DNA from: Streptomyces kanamyceticus
GTDB lineage: Bacteria > Actinomycetota > Actinomycetes > Streptomycetales > Streptomycetaceae
Length of the DNA stretch: 64,000 nucleotides
Direction: 5' to 3'
Assembly (NCBI RefSeq): GCF_008704495.1
Contig: NZ_CP023699.1
Location: 3,162,001-3,226,000 of the forward strand
Position 1 is the stretch's first letter. Each line of letters opens with the position of its first letter. Positions 20,462-28,871 of the stretch are shown here, in pieces. The translations under genes and the position numbers were made by a program. The notes beneath the pieces are model-generated. The model saw nothing but the letters and a program-made list of their open reading frames with translations, made no database searches and had not been told where the DNA came from.

Positions 20462-21472
20462 TTACTCAGGGTTGTCCGCGAGTGATCTCGCCGCCTTGAC
20501 ACAGTGGGCGAGCGCCGCGCGTGCGTACGCGGGAGAAGCACCCGCGAGCCCGCACGACGGAGTGACCACGACCGACTCCGCGAGTGATCCCGGATTCAGC
20601 CCCAGCCTGCGCCACAGCGTCCTGACACCCATGACGCTACCGGCAGGGTCTGACAATCCGCCGTCCACGCCGGGCACGACACCGGCGAAGAGCTTCGTAC
20701 CCCCCTCGACCGCCTCACCGATCACCTCGTCGTCACGCTCGGTGAGCAGCGAGAAGTCGAAGGAGACCGCGTCGGCCCCGGCGCGGCGAAGCAGCGCGAA
20801 CGGCACGTCGGGCGCGCAGGAGTGGACCACGGATGCCGCGTCGCCCCGGACGGCGAGGACGTCCCGCAGGGTGCTCTCCACGAGCTGGCGGTCCACGGCG
20901 CGGTGCGTGCGGTACTCGCTGGCGGTCTTGATCTGTCCGCGCAGCACGGCGATCAGCGACGGCTCGTCGAGCTGGAGGACCACCCGCGCCCCGGGCACCC
21001 GGCGCCGGACGTCGGCGAGGTGCGCGCGCAGCCCGTCGGCGAGCGAGGCCGCGAGGTCGCGGCAGGCGCCGGGGTCGGAGAGCGCGGCCTCGCCGTTCCT
21101 GAGCTCAAGGGCGGCGGCGAGCGTCCAGGGCCCCACGGCCTGGACCTTGAGCGGGCCCTCGTACCCCTGGGTGAACTCCTCCAGGGCGTCGAGGTCTTCG
21201 CCGAGCCAGGCCCTGGCCCGCCGGGTGTCGCGCCCCGGCCGGTCGCCGATCCGCCAGCCGCTGGGCTCCACGCGCGCGTAGAGCTCGGTGAGCAGTCCGG
21301 CGGTGCGGCCGATCATGTCGGCGCCTGGCCCGCGCGCGGGCAGTTCGGCGAGGTAGGGAATGCCCTGCTCGGGGCCCTCGAAGCTGCCCGTGACGGTCTT
21401 GGCGGCCTCGCGGGCGTCGCCGCCCGGCATGGACCCGACGCCGGTCGCCGGGCCCCAACGGAGGTCGTTCAT
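20462..21472 (-). CDS. MetE-like cobalamin-independent methionine synthase family protein
   Basis: A 336-aa single-domain protein matching only the C-terminal catalytic barrel of cobalamin-independent methionine synthase (MetE is about 750 aa). VVHSCAPDVPF supplies a His-x-Cys pair and VVTPSCGLAGASP a late Cys, the pattern of the MetE zinc site. The N-terminus (LRWGPATGVGSMPGGD) and LQLDEPSLI fit the family. Short proteins of this type may methylate homocysteine with an unusual donor or act on other thiols, so the reaction is inferred. Its ATG overlaps the stop of the upstream SDR gene in an ATGA, so translation is coupled. Confidence 0.85.
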   Translation of the reverse strand: MNDLRWGPATGVGSMPGGDAREAAKTVTGSFEGPEQGIPYLAELPARGPGADMIGRTAGLLTELYARVEPSGWRIGDRPGRDTRRARAWLGEDLDALEEFTQGYEGPLKVQAVGPWTLAAALELRNGEAALSDPGACRDLAASLADGLRAHLADVRRRVPGARVVLQLDEPSLIAVLRGQIKTASEYRTHRAVDRQLVESTLRDVLAVRGDAASVVHSCAPDVPFALLRRAGADAVSFDFSLLTERDDEVIGEAVEGGTKLFAGVVPGVDGGLSDPAGSVMGVRTLWRRLGLNPGSLAESVVVTPSCGLAGASPAYARAALAHCVKAARSLADNPE

Positions 21473-22167
21473 CGTCCCGGCCGCACCGTCAGGTCGTTGA
21501 CCTCCGCGTCGCGCGGCAGGTCCAGGGCCATGACGATGGTCGTGGCGACCGACTCGGGGTCGATCCAGCGGGACGCGTCGTACTCCATGCCCTGCTGCTG
21601 GTGGACCTTGACCTGCATGGCGCTCGCCGTGCGGCCCGGGTAGACGGAGGTGACCCGGACACCGCCCGCGTGCTCCTCCTGGCGCAGCGAGTCGGCGAGC
21701 GCCTTCAGGCCGTGCTTGGAGGCGGCGTACGCGGACCATTCGGGGCTCGCGCTGAGGCCCGCGCCGGAGTTGACAAAGACCACGTGCCCCTGGGAGAGCC
21801 GCAGTTGGGGCAGGAAGTGCCGGGTCAGCTCGGCGGGTGCGATGAGGTTGACGTTGAGCTGGTGGCGCCAGGCCTTGGGGGTCAGCTCGCCGACCGGGCC
21901 GAGGTCGACGACGCCCGCGATGTGCAGCAGGGAGTCGACCTGGGCGGGCAGCGACTGGTGGCCGAAGGCCCAGGAGAGCTTGTCGGGGTCGGAGAGGTCC
22001 CCCACGAGGGTGCTCGCGCCGGGGAACTGGGCGGCGAGCTCCTTGGCGCGGCCCGCGTCGCGCGCGTGCAGGACGAGGTCGTCGCCGCGTGCGTGGAGGC
22101 GGCGGGCGACGGCCGCGCCGATGCCGGAGCCCGCCCCGGTGATCACATGTGTTGCCATACCCGCCAT
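21469..22167 (-). CDS. Short-chain dehydrogenase/reductase (SDR)
   Basis: A 229-232-aa classical SDR. It has the TGAGSGIG nucleotide-binding motif at the N-terminus, an HIAGVV variant of the NNAG strand, NVNL, a serine-containing VFVNSGAG segment and the YAASK catalytic Tyr-Lys pair, followed by VYPGRTAS. Substrate not predictable. Two ATGs are possible, 22165-22167 and 22156-22158; neither has a strong ribosome binding site, and MATHVITGAGSGIG from the second is the more usual beginning. It starts about 7 nt after the LOG-family gene and is coupled to the MetE-like gene, so three or four genes down to ligA may form one transcript. Confidence 0.93.
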   Translation of the reverse strand: MAGMATHVITGAGSGIGAAVARRLHARGDDLVLHARDAGRAKELAAQFPGASTLVGDLSDPDKLSWAFGHQSLPAQVDSLLHIAGVVDLGPVGELTPKAWRHQLNVNLIAPAELTRHFLPQLRLSQGHVVFVNSGAGLSASPEWSAYAASKHGLKALADSLRQEEHAGGVRVTSVYPGRTASAMQVKVHQQQGMEYDASRWIDPESVATTIVMALDLPRDAEVNDLTVRPGR

Positions 22168-22174
22168 GCTCGCA

Positions 22175-22720
22175 TCACTGGGTGCCCAAAGATTCCTCCA
22201 GGTACGCGAGCGCGCCCACCGGCTCCTCCGCGAAGAAGACGAGGTCGGCCAGCGGGAGGGGCAGGAAGCCCTCGTCCTCCATGCGGCGGAACTGCTCCTT
22301 GAGGCCGTCGTAGAAACCGGCGGAGTTCAGCAGGACGACCGGCTTGGTGTGCTTGCCGTGCTTCTTCAGTTCCAGGATCTCGGTGGCCTCGTCGAGCGTC
22401 CCGGTGCCGCCGACCATGATCACGACCGCGTCGGCCTTCTCCAGGAGGAGGGCCTTGCGCTCGGCGAGGTCGCGGGCGATCACCATCTCGTCGGGGGCGG
22501 TGACGACCCTCGCCCTGTCCGCGAGGAAGTCCACGGAGACGCCCACGAGCCCGCCTCCCGTCTCGTCGACGCCGTCCGCCACGACCTTCATCAGACCGCT
22601 CTCGGAACCGCCCCAGACCAGCGTGTGGCCGCCCTTGCCGAGCAGTTCGGCGAATTCGCGGGCGGGGCGCGTGTAGCGCTCGTCGAGGTCGGCGGCGGAA
22701 AGGAAGACGCAGATGTTCAT
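22175..22720 (-). CDS. LOG-family (TIGR00730-type) protein
   Basis: A 181-aa Rossmann-like protein of the lysine decarboxylase-like/LOG family. Members hydrolyse nucleoside 5'-monophosphates to free base and ribose phosphate; some activate cytokinins. FLSAADLDERY begins the fold, VWGGSESGLM corresponds to the GGGxxGLM motif, and VGGTGTLDEATE to the PGGxGTxxE motif. The first Pro is replaced by Val here, a mild departure. The ATG at 22718-22720 starts the conserved MNICVFLS. It is divergent from the DUF427 gene with only about 50 nt between the starts. Confidence 0.85.
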   Translation of the reverse strand: MNICVFLSAADLDERYTRPAREFAELLGKGGHTLVWGGSESGLMKVVADGVDETGGGLVGVSVDFLADRARVVTAPDEMVIARDLAERKALLLEKADAVVIMVGGTGTLDEATEILELKKHGKHTKPVVLLNSAGFYDGLKEQFRRMEDEGFLPLPLADLVFFAEEPVGALAYLEESLGTQ

Positions 22721-22771
22721 GCGCCCACGGTACGTTCCGCGCAGGGAACCCATCGACGAGGAGGCACGGCC

Positions 22772-23104
22772 GTGGCCGCAGGACACCGGATCACCATCGA
22801 GCAGGGCACCGACCACGTACGCGTGGTGCGCGACGGGCAGGTCGTGGCGGAGAGCGGGCGTCCGCTGCTGCTGCGCGAGACGGGCTGCCCGGTGCGCCAC
22901 TACCTCCCTCCGGAGGATGTCCGCACCGACCTGCTGACCGCCTCCGACACCACCACGTACTGCCCGTTCAAGGGCACGGCCTCGTACTGGTCGCTGCCGG
23001 ACGCGGCCGACGCGGTGTGGGCCTACCCCGACCCGAAGCCGGACGTGGCCGCGATCAAGGACCACTTCTGCTTCTACGAGGTGGAGGTCATCGAGTCGCC
23101 GTGA
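22772..23104 (+). CDS. DUF427 domain protein
   Basis: A 110-aa small soluble protein of the DUF427 family. The body shows the family pattern: VRVVRDGQVVAES, RPLLLRETG, the YLPPEDVR segment, YCPFKGTASYWSL and a final DHFCFYEVEV strand. Function is unknown; structures of relatives form a compact beta-rich fold. The GTG at 22772 was chosen for a strong GAGGAGG 7 nt upstream. The stop overlaps the 3' end of the convergent AraC-family gene by 17 nt. Confidence 0.88.
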   Translation: MAAGHRITIEQGTDHVRVVRDGQVVAESGRPLLLRETGCPVRHYLPPEDVRTDLLTASDTTTYCPFKGTASYWSLPDAADAVWAYPDPKPDVAAIKDHFCFYEVEVIESP

Positions 23105-24065
23105 ACGTCCTGCGGTAGGCGGCGGGCGAGACGCCGAGGACGGCGCGCATGTGCTGGCGCAGGGAGTTGCCGGTGCCGAATCCGGCGCGGTGGGCCACCA
23201 CGTCGACGGGCAGGTCGCTCGACTCCAGGAGTGTCCTGGCCAGTTCGAGGCGCTGGCCGGTGAGCCAGCGACCCGGCGGCAGGCCCACCTCCTCCTGGAA
23301 GCGCCGCGTGAAGGTGCGCAGGCTCATGCGCGCGTGGGCGGCCAACTCGCCCAGGGACAGCGGCTCCTGGAGCCTTTCGAGGGCCCACGCGCGCGTGGCG
23401 GCCGTGGTGGCGAGCGTCGGCTCGGGGACGGGCCGCTCGATGTACTGGGCCTGACCGCCGTCGCGCCAGGGCGGTACGACGCACTGCCGGGCGACGTGGT
23501 TGGCGACGGCGGAGCCGTGGTCGCGGCGCACCAGGTGCAGACAGAGGTCGATGCCCGCGGCCACGCCCGCCGCGGTCAGCACGTCGCCGTCGTCCACGAA
23601 GAGCACGTCCGCGTCGACCTTGATCCTGGGGAAGGACCGCTGGAAGTCCTCGGCGACGTGCCAGTGCGTCGTCGCGGGGCGCCCGTCGAGCAGGCCGAGG
23701 GCGGCCAGGACGTACGAGGCGTTGCAGAACGAGACGATCCTGGTGCCGGGTCCGATCCGGCCGAGGGCGGCGGCCACCGGCTCCGGCAGCTCATCGCCCG
23801 CCATCCCCTCGTCGAAGTCCCTGGTCGGCGGGATCACCACGGTGTCCGCCCGCTCCAGGGCCTCGGGGCCGTGCTCCGCCGACACCGTGAAGCCGGAGTC
23901 CGTGCGCACCGGGCGCCCGTCGACCGTGCAGACCACGACGTCGTACAGCGGCCGCTGCCGCTCGTCCCGCGCCGTGCCGAAGACTCGCGAGGGGATGCCC
24001 AGCTCGAAGGCGTACACGCCGTCCAGGGCGAGGACGGCCACGCGATGTGTGCCACTGCGGTCCAT
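23088..24065 (-). CDS. GlxA-type AraC-family regulator with DJ-1/PfpI domain
   Basis: A 325-aa transcription factor. Residues 8-190 form a class I glutamine amidotransferase-like (DJ-1/PfpI) sensor (VAVLALDGVYAFELGIP; IVSFCNASYVLAALGLLDG with the nucleophile-elbow Cys; THWHVAEDF). Residues of about 225-325 are two AraC helix-turn-helix motifs (LGELAAHARMSLRTFTRRF; VDVVAHRAGFGTGNSLRQH). The ATG at 24063-24065 has AGGA 7 nt upstream. It is divergent from the oxidoreductase gene across a 116-nt gap, so the two probably share a control region and it likely controls that neighbour. Ligand unknown. Confidence 0.92.
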   Translation of the reverse strand: MDRSGTHRVAVLALDGVYAFELGIPSRVFGTARDERQRPLYDVVVCTVDGRPVRTDSGFTVSAEHGPEALERADTVVIPPTRDFDEGMAGDELPEPVAAALGRIGPGTRIVSFCNASYVLAALGLLDGRPATTHWHVAEDFQRSFPRIKVDADVLFVDDGDVLTAAGVAAGIDLCLHLVRRDHGSAVANHVARQCVVPPWRDGGQAQYIERPVPEPTLATTAATRAWALERLQEPLSLGELAAHARMSLRTFTRRFQEEVGLPPGRWLTGQRLELARTLLESSDLPVDVVAHRAGFGTGNSLRQHMRAVLGVSPAAYRRTFTATR

Positions 24066-24093
24066 GGCCGAATCCTGTCACATCATGGCCAAA

Positions 24094-24163
24094 CTGCCAG
24101 CACAATGATCGGCCGGGGCGACGCACTCTGGGCTGACCAGCCGTTCTCGGCGGTTCTTGGCAG
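24094..24163. promoter_or_regulatory. Candidate operator half-sites between the GlxA regulator and the oxidoreductase
   Basis: CTGCCA (24094-24099) and TGGCAG (24158-24163) are inverted copies placed near the two ends of the divergent intergenic region. Short inverted half-sites can arise by chance, so this is only a candidate binding site. Confidence 0.25.
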
Positions 24164-24181
24164 AGTCGAAAGAGGAAGACC

Positions 24182-25123
24182 ATGAAGATGCGTGCCGTCA
24201 GCCCCCGCGCCTGGGGCGCCCCCGAAAACCTGGTGCCCGTGGAGGTCGACCGGCCCGAGCCGGGACTGACGGAGATCCTGGTCCGGGTGCACGCGGCGGG
24301 CGTCAATCCCGTGGACTGGAAGACCCGCGCCGAGGGCGCCTTCGGCACCTGGGGGGACACGCCGATCCTCGGCTACGACGTGTCGGGCGTCGTCGAGGAG
24401 GTGGGCCCCGGAGTGACCCTGTACCGGCCCGGCGACGAGGTGTTCGGCATGCCTCGCTTCCCCGAGCAGACCGGCGGATACGCGGAGTTCGTCGCGGCGC
24501 CCGCCCGGCGCTTCGCGCCCAAGCCGCGGAGCGTGGACCACGTGGCGGCCGCCGCGCTGCCCCTCGCGGCGCTCACCGCCTGGCAGGGGCTCGTCGAGAC
24601 GGCCGGGCTGCGGGCCGGGCAACGGGTCCTGGTCCACGCCGCGGCCGGTGGCGTCGGGCACCTCGCCGTACAGATCGCCAAGGCCCACGGCGCGTACGTC
24701 ATCGGGACCGCCCGCGCGGAGAAGCACGCGTTCCTGCGAGACCTCGGCGCGGACGAGGTCGTCGACTACACGCGCGTGGACTTCGCCGAGGCGGTGCGCG
24801 ACGTGGACATCGTCCTGGACGGCGTGGGCGGCGCGTACGGCGAGCGCTCCCTGCCCGTCCTGCGCCGCGGCGGCCACCTGGTGACCCTGCCCGACCCCGG
24901 CGGCCTGCCGGACCCCGTGCGGGCCGCGGAGCTCGGCGTACACACCGGGTGGACGGTCGTCGAGCCGGACCGCCTCGGCCTCCTGGAGATCGCCCGCCTG
25001 GTCGACGAGGGCAGGCTCCGCGCCGAGATCGACACGGTGCTGCCCCTGGAGGAGGCCGCGAAGGCGCACGCGCACGGCGAACTGGGCCGTACTCAGGGCA
25101 AGATCGTGCTCCGGGTGGCGTGA
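24182..25123 (+). CDS. Zinc-free MDR-family NADPH:quinone-type oxidoreductase
   Basis: A 313-aa medium-chain reductase of the quinone oxidoreductase branch. It has the GroES-like N-terminal fold with VRVHAAGVNPVDWKTR and GYDVSGVVEEVG, and the NADPH-binding AAAGGVGHLAVQIAKAHGA motif near residue 160. The Cys/His zinc ligands of alcohol dehydrogenases are absent, as expected for this branch. It probably reduces quinones or enones. AGAGGAAG lies just before the ATG. It is divergent from the GlxA-type regulator, a common pairing for redox-stress enzymes. Confidence 0.92.
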   Translation: MKMRAVSPRAWGAPENLVPVEVDRPEPGLTEILVRVHAAGVNPVDWKTRAEGAFGTWGDTPILGYDVSGVVEEVGPGVTLYRPGDEVFGMPRFPEQTGGYAEFVAAPARRFAPKPRSVDHVAAAALPLAALTAWQGLVETAGLRAGQRVLVHAAAGGVGHLAVQIAKAHGAYVIGTARAEKHAFLRDLGADEVVDYTRVDFAEAVRDVDIVLDGVGGAYGERSLPVLRRGGHLVTLPDPGGLPDPVRAAELGVHTGWTVVEPDRLGLLEIARLVDEGRLRAEIDTVLPLEEAAKAHAHGELGRTQGKIVLRVA

Positions 25124-25145
25124 CGACGGCCGGCTGGACGGCCTG

Positions 25146-26282
25146 CTACACCGCGGCCGTCGCCCTCTCCGTAGTGGCGATCGTCGCCGAGCCGACCACG
25201 CGCGTGCCGTCGTAGAGCACGATCGCCTGGCCGGGGGCCACGCCGCGCACGGGCTCGTCGAAGGAGACGTTCAGGGTGCCGTCGACGAGCTCGGCGGTCA
25301 CCTCCGTCTCGCCGCCGTGCGCCCGCAGCTGCGCCGTGTACGTGCCGGGTCCGGTGGGCGCCAGGCCGCACCAGCGGGGCTTGATCGCGGTCAGTCCCGT
25401 CACGTCGAGGGCGGCGGCGGGGCCGACCGTCACGGTGTTGTCCACCGGGGAGATGTCCAGGACGTAGCGCGGCTTGCCGTCGGGGGCCGGGGTGCCGATC
25501 CGCAGGCCCTTGCGCTGGCCGATCGTGTAGCCGTACGCGCCCTCGTGCGTGCCGAGCTTGGTGCCTTCGGCGTCCACGATGTCGCCCTCCGCCTTGCCCA
25601 GGCGGGCGGCGAGGAAGCCCTGGGTGTCGCCGTCGGCGATGAAGCAGATGTCGTGGCTGTCGGGCTTCTTGGCGACGGCGAGACCGCGCAGCTCGGCCTC
25701 CGCGCGGATCTCCTCCTTGGTGGTGACCGTGTCACCGAGGGGGAACATCGCGTGGGCCAGCTGCCTCTCGTCGAGCACCCCGAGGACGTAGCTCTGGTCC
25801 TTGGCCATGTCGGAGGCGCGGTGCAGCTCGCGGGAGCCGTCCTCGTGGACGATCACCTGGGCGTAGTGCCCGGTGACGACCGCGTCGAAGCCGAGGGCAA
25901 GGGCCTTGTCGAGCAGCGCGGCGAACTTGATCTTCTCGTTGCACCGCAGGCACGGGTTGGGCGTGCGGCCCGCCTCGTACTCCGCGACGAAGTCCTCGAC
26001 CACGTCCTCGCGGAACCGCTCGGCGAGGTCCCACACGTAGAACGGGATGCCGATGACGTCGGCGGCGCGGCGGGCGTCGCGCGAGTCCTCGATGGTGCAA
26101 CAGCCCCGGGCGCCCGTGCGGAACGATTGCGGATTCGCCGAGAGTGCGAGGTGCACTCCTGTCACGTCGTGTCCGGCTTCGGCGGCGCGGGCGGCGGCGA
26201 CGGCGGAGTCCACGCCGCCGGACATGGCGGCCAGGACACGGAGGGGGCGCGGGGCACGCTGCGGGGTCTCGGTCAAAGTCAT
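25146..26282 (-). CDS. mnmA: tRNA-specific 2-thiouridylase
   Basis: A 378-aa MnmA, which adenylates and thiolates U34 of tRNA(Lys), tRNA(Glu) and tRNA(Gln). The PP-loop SGGVDS sits at residues 21-26, the first catalytic Cys in [12 protein letters not shown] (Cys111) and the second in [15 protein letters not shown] (Cys213). [16 protein letters not shown] and [10 protein letters not shown] are typical. The ATG at 26280-26282 has only a weak AAGGG. Sulfur would come from the cysteine desulfurase encoded just beyond the amidase gene. The 3' end faces the oxidoreductase gene across 22 nt. Confidence 0.96.
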   Translation of the reverse strand: MTLTETPQRAPRPLRVLAAMSGGVDSAVAAARAAEAGHDVTGVHLALSANPQSFRTGARGCCTIEDSRDARRAADVIGIPFYVWDLAERFREDVVEDFVAEYEAGRTPNPCLRCNEKIKFAALLDKALALGFDAVVTGHYAQVIVHEDGSRELHRASDMAKDQSYVLGVLDERQLAHAMFPLGDTVTTKEEIRAEAELRGLAVAKKPDSHDICFIADGDTQGFLAARLGKAEGDIVDAEGTKLGTHEGAYGYTIGQRKGLRIGTPAPDGKPRYVLDISPVDNTVTVGPAAALDVTGLTAIKPRWCGLAPTGPGTYTAQLRAHGGETEVTAELVDGTLNVSFDEPVRGVAPGQAIVLYDGTRVVGSATIATTERATAAV

Positions 26283-26343
26283 AGCCCTTACAGGGTACGG
26301 GGCGACGGGAACCGTATGCCCGTGAGTAAGCGTTGACGATCAC

Positions 26344-27060
26344 ATGGGGGAAGAAACCGAGGGCGCGCGACAGAAGCCCGAGCGGCGGGGCATCGACCGG
26401 CGGACGCTGCTGATCGGCGGCGCCGCGGCCGCCGTCGGCACCGCTGTGCTCGCCAAGGACGAGCTCGGCCGCTTGTGGTGGCGGATGCCCGGCGTGGTCA
26501 AGAGGCGCGAGGAGGGCGAGGTCGACGCCCGGGGCGCGCAGTGGGTCGCCGCGTCGGACTACAACTGGCGGCGCGCGGACCGCCCGGACGACTACCCGAT
26601 CGACCGCGTCGTCATCCACGTCGTCCAGGGCAGCTACCGCACGGCGCTGCGCGTCTTCCAGGACCCGGCGCACGGCGCGGCCGCGCACTACGTGGTGCGC
26701 GCGGACGGGCACGTGGCGCAGATGATCCGCGAGCTGGACGTGGCGTTCCACGCGGGCAACAAGAGCTACAACGAGCGCAGCATCGGCATCGAGCACGAGG
26801 GCTTCGTCGACCGGAAGTCGTCGTTCACCGACGCGATGTACGCGGGGTCCGCGAGGCTCACCGCGGGGATATGTGAGCGGTACGACATTCCGGTGGACCG
26901 TGAGCACATCATCGGCCACGTGGAGGTGCCGGGCACGGACCACACGGACCCGGGTCCGTACTGGGACTGGGACCGTTACATCAGCATGGTGCGGACCGAG
27001 CGCAACCGCCCCAAGAGAACCAAGAAGCCCGCCGCGGAGAAGCCGGAGAAGCCGGTCTAG
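26344..27060 (+). CDS. Tat-exported N-acetylmuramoyl-L-alanine amidase (Amidase_2/PGRP fold)
   Basis: A 238-aa exported cell-wall hydrolase. The N-terminus has a twin-arginine-like [20 protein letters not shown] segment. The Amidase_2 domain starts about residue 68 ([15 protein letters not shown]). Zinc ligands are visible at His92 (VVIHVVQGS) and in [15 protein letters not shown] (His192, Asp202). SIGIEHEGF is also typical. Where AmpD-type enzymes have a Lys, this one has His200. The gene lies between mnmA and the cysteine desulfurase but on the opposite strand. Its stop codon and that of the desulfurase share a CTAG. Confidence 0.92.
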   Translation: MGEETEGARQKPERRGIDRRTLLIGGAAAAVGTAVLAKDELGRLWWRMPGVVKRREEGEVDARGAQWVAASDYNWRRADRPDDYPIDRVVIHVVQGSYRTALRVFQDPAHGAAAHYVVRADGHVAQMIRELDVAFHAGNKSYNERSIGIEHEGFVDRKSSFTDAMYAGSARLTAGICERYDIPVDREHIIGHVEVPGTDHTDPGPYWDWDRYISMVRTERNRPKRTKKPAAEKPEKPV

Positions 27061-28226
27061 CTCAGCCCCGCCGACCTCGCCCGTTCCACCGCCGGGCCGA
27101 TCGCCGCCGCCACCGCGTCCACGTCCGCCTTCGTCGAGGTGTGGCCCAGCGAGAAGCGCAGCGTGCCGCGCGCCAGGTCCGGGTCGGTGCCCGTGGCCAG
27201 CAGGACGTGGCTCGGCTGGGCCACGCCCGCCGTGCACGCCGAGCCCGTGGAGCACTCGATGCCCTGCGCGTCGAGCAGCAGCAGGAGCGAGTCGCCCTCG
27301 CAGCCGGGGAAGGTGAAGTGCGCGTTGGCGGCGAGGCGGCCCGCCGGGGAGGGGTCGCCGCCGAGGATCGCCTCGGGGACCGTCGAGCGGACCGAAGCCA
27401 CCAGGTCGTCGCGGAGCGCCCCGATCTCGGCGGCGAACCGCTCGCGGTGCGCGGCGGCGTGCTCGCCCGCGACGGCGAACGCGGCGATGGCGGGCACGTC
27501 GAGCGTCCCCGAGCGCACGTGCCGCTCCTGGCCGCCGCCGTGCAGCACGGGCACGGGGCTGTACTCGCGCCCGAGCAGCAGCGCGCCGATGCCGTACGGG
27601 CCGCCGATCTTGTGGCCGGAGACGGTCATCGCGGCAAGGCCCGACGCACCGAAGTCGACGGGGAGCTGGCCGTACGCCTGCACGGCGTCGGCGTGCAGCG
27701 GGACGCCGAACTCGGCGGCGACATCGGCCAGTTCACGGACCGGCTGGATCGTGCCGATCTCGTTGTTGGCCCACATGACGGTGGCGAGGGCGACGTCGTC
27801 GGGGTTGCGTTCGATGGCCGTGCGCAGCGCGTCGGGGTGCACGCGGCCGTAGCGGTCGACCGGCAGGTACTCGACGGTGGCGCCCTCGTGCTCACCGAGC
27901 CAGTGCACGGCGTCGAGGACGGCGTGGTGTTCGACGGGGCTGGACAGGACGCGGGTGCGGGCCGGTTCCGCGTCGCGGCGGGCCCAGTACAGGCCCTTCA
28001 CCGCGAGGTTGTCGGCCTCGGTGCCGCCGGAGGTGAAGACCACCTCGCTGGGGCGGGCGCCGAGCGAGGCGGCGAGCGTCTCGCGGGCCTCCTCGACGGT
28101 ACGCCGCGCTCGGCGCCCCGCCGCGTGCAGCGAGGAGGCGTTGCCTGTGACGGCGATCTGCGCGGTCATCGCCGCGATCGCCTCCGGAAGCATCGGGGTG
28201 GTCGCTGCGTGGTCGAGGTAGGCCAT
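27057..28226 (-). CDS. Cysteine desulfurase (NifS/IscS family)
   Basis: A 389-aa PLP enzyme that takes sulfur from cysteine. It begins [24 protein letters not shown] and [15 protein letters not shown] bind PLP, the Schiff-base Lys is in [11 protein letters not shown] (Lys206), and the mobile catalytic Cys is in [11 protein letters not shown] (Cys331). The ATG at 28224-28226 is preferred over a GTG three codons upstream; no strong ribosome binding site is seen. With mnmA close by on the same strand, the likely role is to feed sulfur to tRNA 2-thiouridine synthesis, though supply to other pathways is possible. Confidence 0.94.
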   Translation of the reverse strand: MAYLDHAATTPMLPEAIAAMTAQIAVTGNASSLHAAGRRARRTVEEARETLAASLGARPSEVVFTSGGTEADNLAVKGLYWARRDAEPARTRVLSSPVEHHAVLDAVHWLGEHEGATVEYLPVDRYGRVHPDALRTAIERNPDDVALATVMWANNEIGTIQPVRELADVAAEFGVPLHADAVQAYGQLPVDFGASGLAAMTVSGHKIGGPYGIGALLLGREYSPVPVLHGGGQERHVRSGTLDVPAIAAFAVAGEHAAAHRERFAAEIGALRDDLVASVRSTVPEAILGGDPSPAGRLAANAHFTFPGCEGDSLLLLLDAQGIECSTGSACTAGVAQPSHVLLATGTDPDLARGTLRFSLGHTSTKADVDAVAAAIGPAVERARSAGLS

Positions 28227-28274
28227 GGTGCGCACGATTCTACGAGCCGCGCGGGGTCGGACGACCGGGTGGTA

Positions 28275-28568
28275 TCAGCCTGCGAGACTCCAGGACACGG
28301 TGTTGTCCATGGAGACGAGTGCGGCGAGCACGACGAGGTCGGCCACGCCGAGCCCGAGACCGAGCAGCGCGCGGCCCCTGCGGGTGGTGCCGCGCCACAG
28401 GGCCAGGCCCGCGAGGACGATGGCGACCGGACCGAGGAAGAGGTTGAGGACGAGCAGTCCGAGCAGGCCGAGGACGAAGGAGGCGACGGCCATCCCGTCG
28501 GCGTCCCGCCTGCCGACGGGGCGGTCTTCAGCAGTTCGTCCAGCGGCTCGATCAGCGATGAGTGCCAT
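28275..28568 (-). CDS. DUF4190-type small membrane protein
   Basis: A 97-aa protein with a charged 25-residue N-terminus and two hydrophobic helices (MAVASFVLGLLGLLVLNLFL; ALLGLGLGVADLVVLAAL) separated by a WRGTTRRGR loop. This is the DUF4190 pattern common in actinomycetes, of unknown function. AGGAG lies 8 nt before the ATG at 28566-28568. It follows the 50-aa membrane protein gene by 35 nt and is probably in its operon, under the control region shared with the TetR gene. Confidence 0.82.
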   Translation of the reverse strand: MALIADRAAGRTAEDRPVGRRDADGMAVASFVLGLLGLLVLNLFLGPVAIVLAGLALWRGTTRRGRALLGLGLGVADLVVLAALVSMDNTVSWSLAG

Positions 28569-28603
28569 GGTGCGACTCCTGACAGGTGGAGGTGTCGTAC
28601 GGA

Positions 28604-28756
28604 TCAGTGGTGGCGCGCCCGGCGCTCGCGGATCGCGAAGACCGTGAGCCAGACGCCGATGACGGCGGCGGCGACGAGGGTGACCGGCAGTGGGGCGTGG
28701 GCCACGGAACCCATGGCGACACCAAGCAGCAGGAGGGCGGCGACAAGGAAGAGCAT
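28604..28756 (-). CDS. 50-aa membrane protein
   Basis: A short ORF starting at the ATG at 28754-28756 with GAGGGA 9 nt upstream. It encodes two hydrophobic segments (MLFLVAALLLLGVAMGSVAH; VTLVAAAVIGVWLTVFAI) ending in RERRARHH. Not recognised as a named family. Good ribosome binding, codon bias and a leading position beneath two palindromic operators support a real gene. Confidence 0.72.
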   Translation of the reverse strand: MLFLVAALLLLGVAMGSVAHAPLPVTLVAAAVIGVWLTVFAIRERRARHH

Positions 28757-28779
28757 GAGATCAGGTCCCTCTCGATTCG

Positions 28780-28807
28780 GTGAACGCTTGTGGTAACAAC
28801 TGTTCAC
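28780..28807. promoter_or_regulatory. 28-bp hyphenated palindrome, likely TetR operator 1
   Basis: The two ends read GTGAAC and GTTCAC with inner TTGT and ACAA blocks in register, 10 of 14 positions per arm symmetrical. It lies 24 nt upstream of the 50-aa membrane protein start. The GTGAAC...GTTCAC layout resembles sites bound by FabR/DesT-type TetR proteins. Confidence 0.6.
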
Positions 28808-28849
28808 TGACTGAGGAGTCTACTCCCTCTCCGGCTTCCGAATCTCGGA

Positions 28850-28863
28850 GAACAGCTGTTAAC
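28850..28863. promoter_or_regulatory. AACAGCTGTT palindrome, likely TetR operator 2
   Basis: A perfect 10-bp palindrome within GAACAGCTGTTAAC, 9 nt before the tetR start. It shares AACARCTGTT with the first site (in that site AACAACTGTT at 28795-28804). Position suggests autorepression. Confidence 0.55.
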
Positions 28864-28871
28864 TGAATGGC

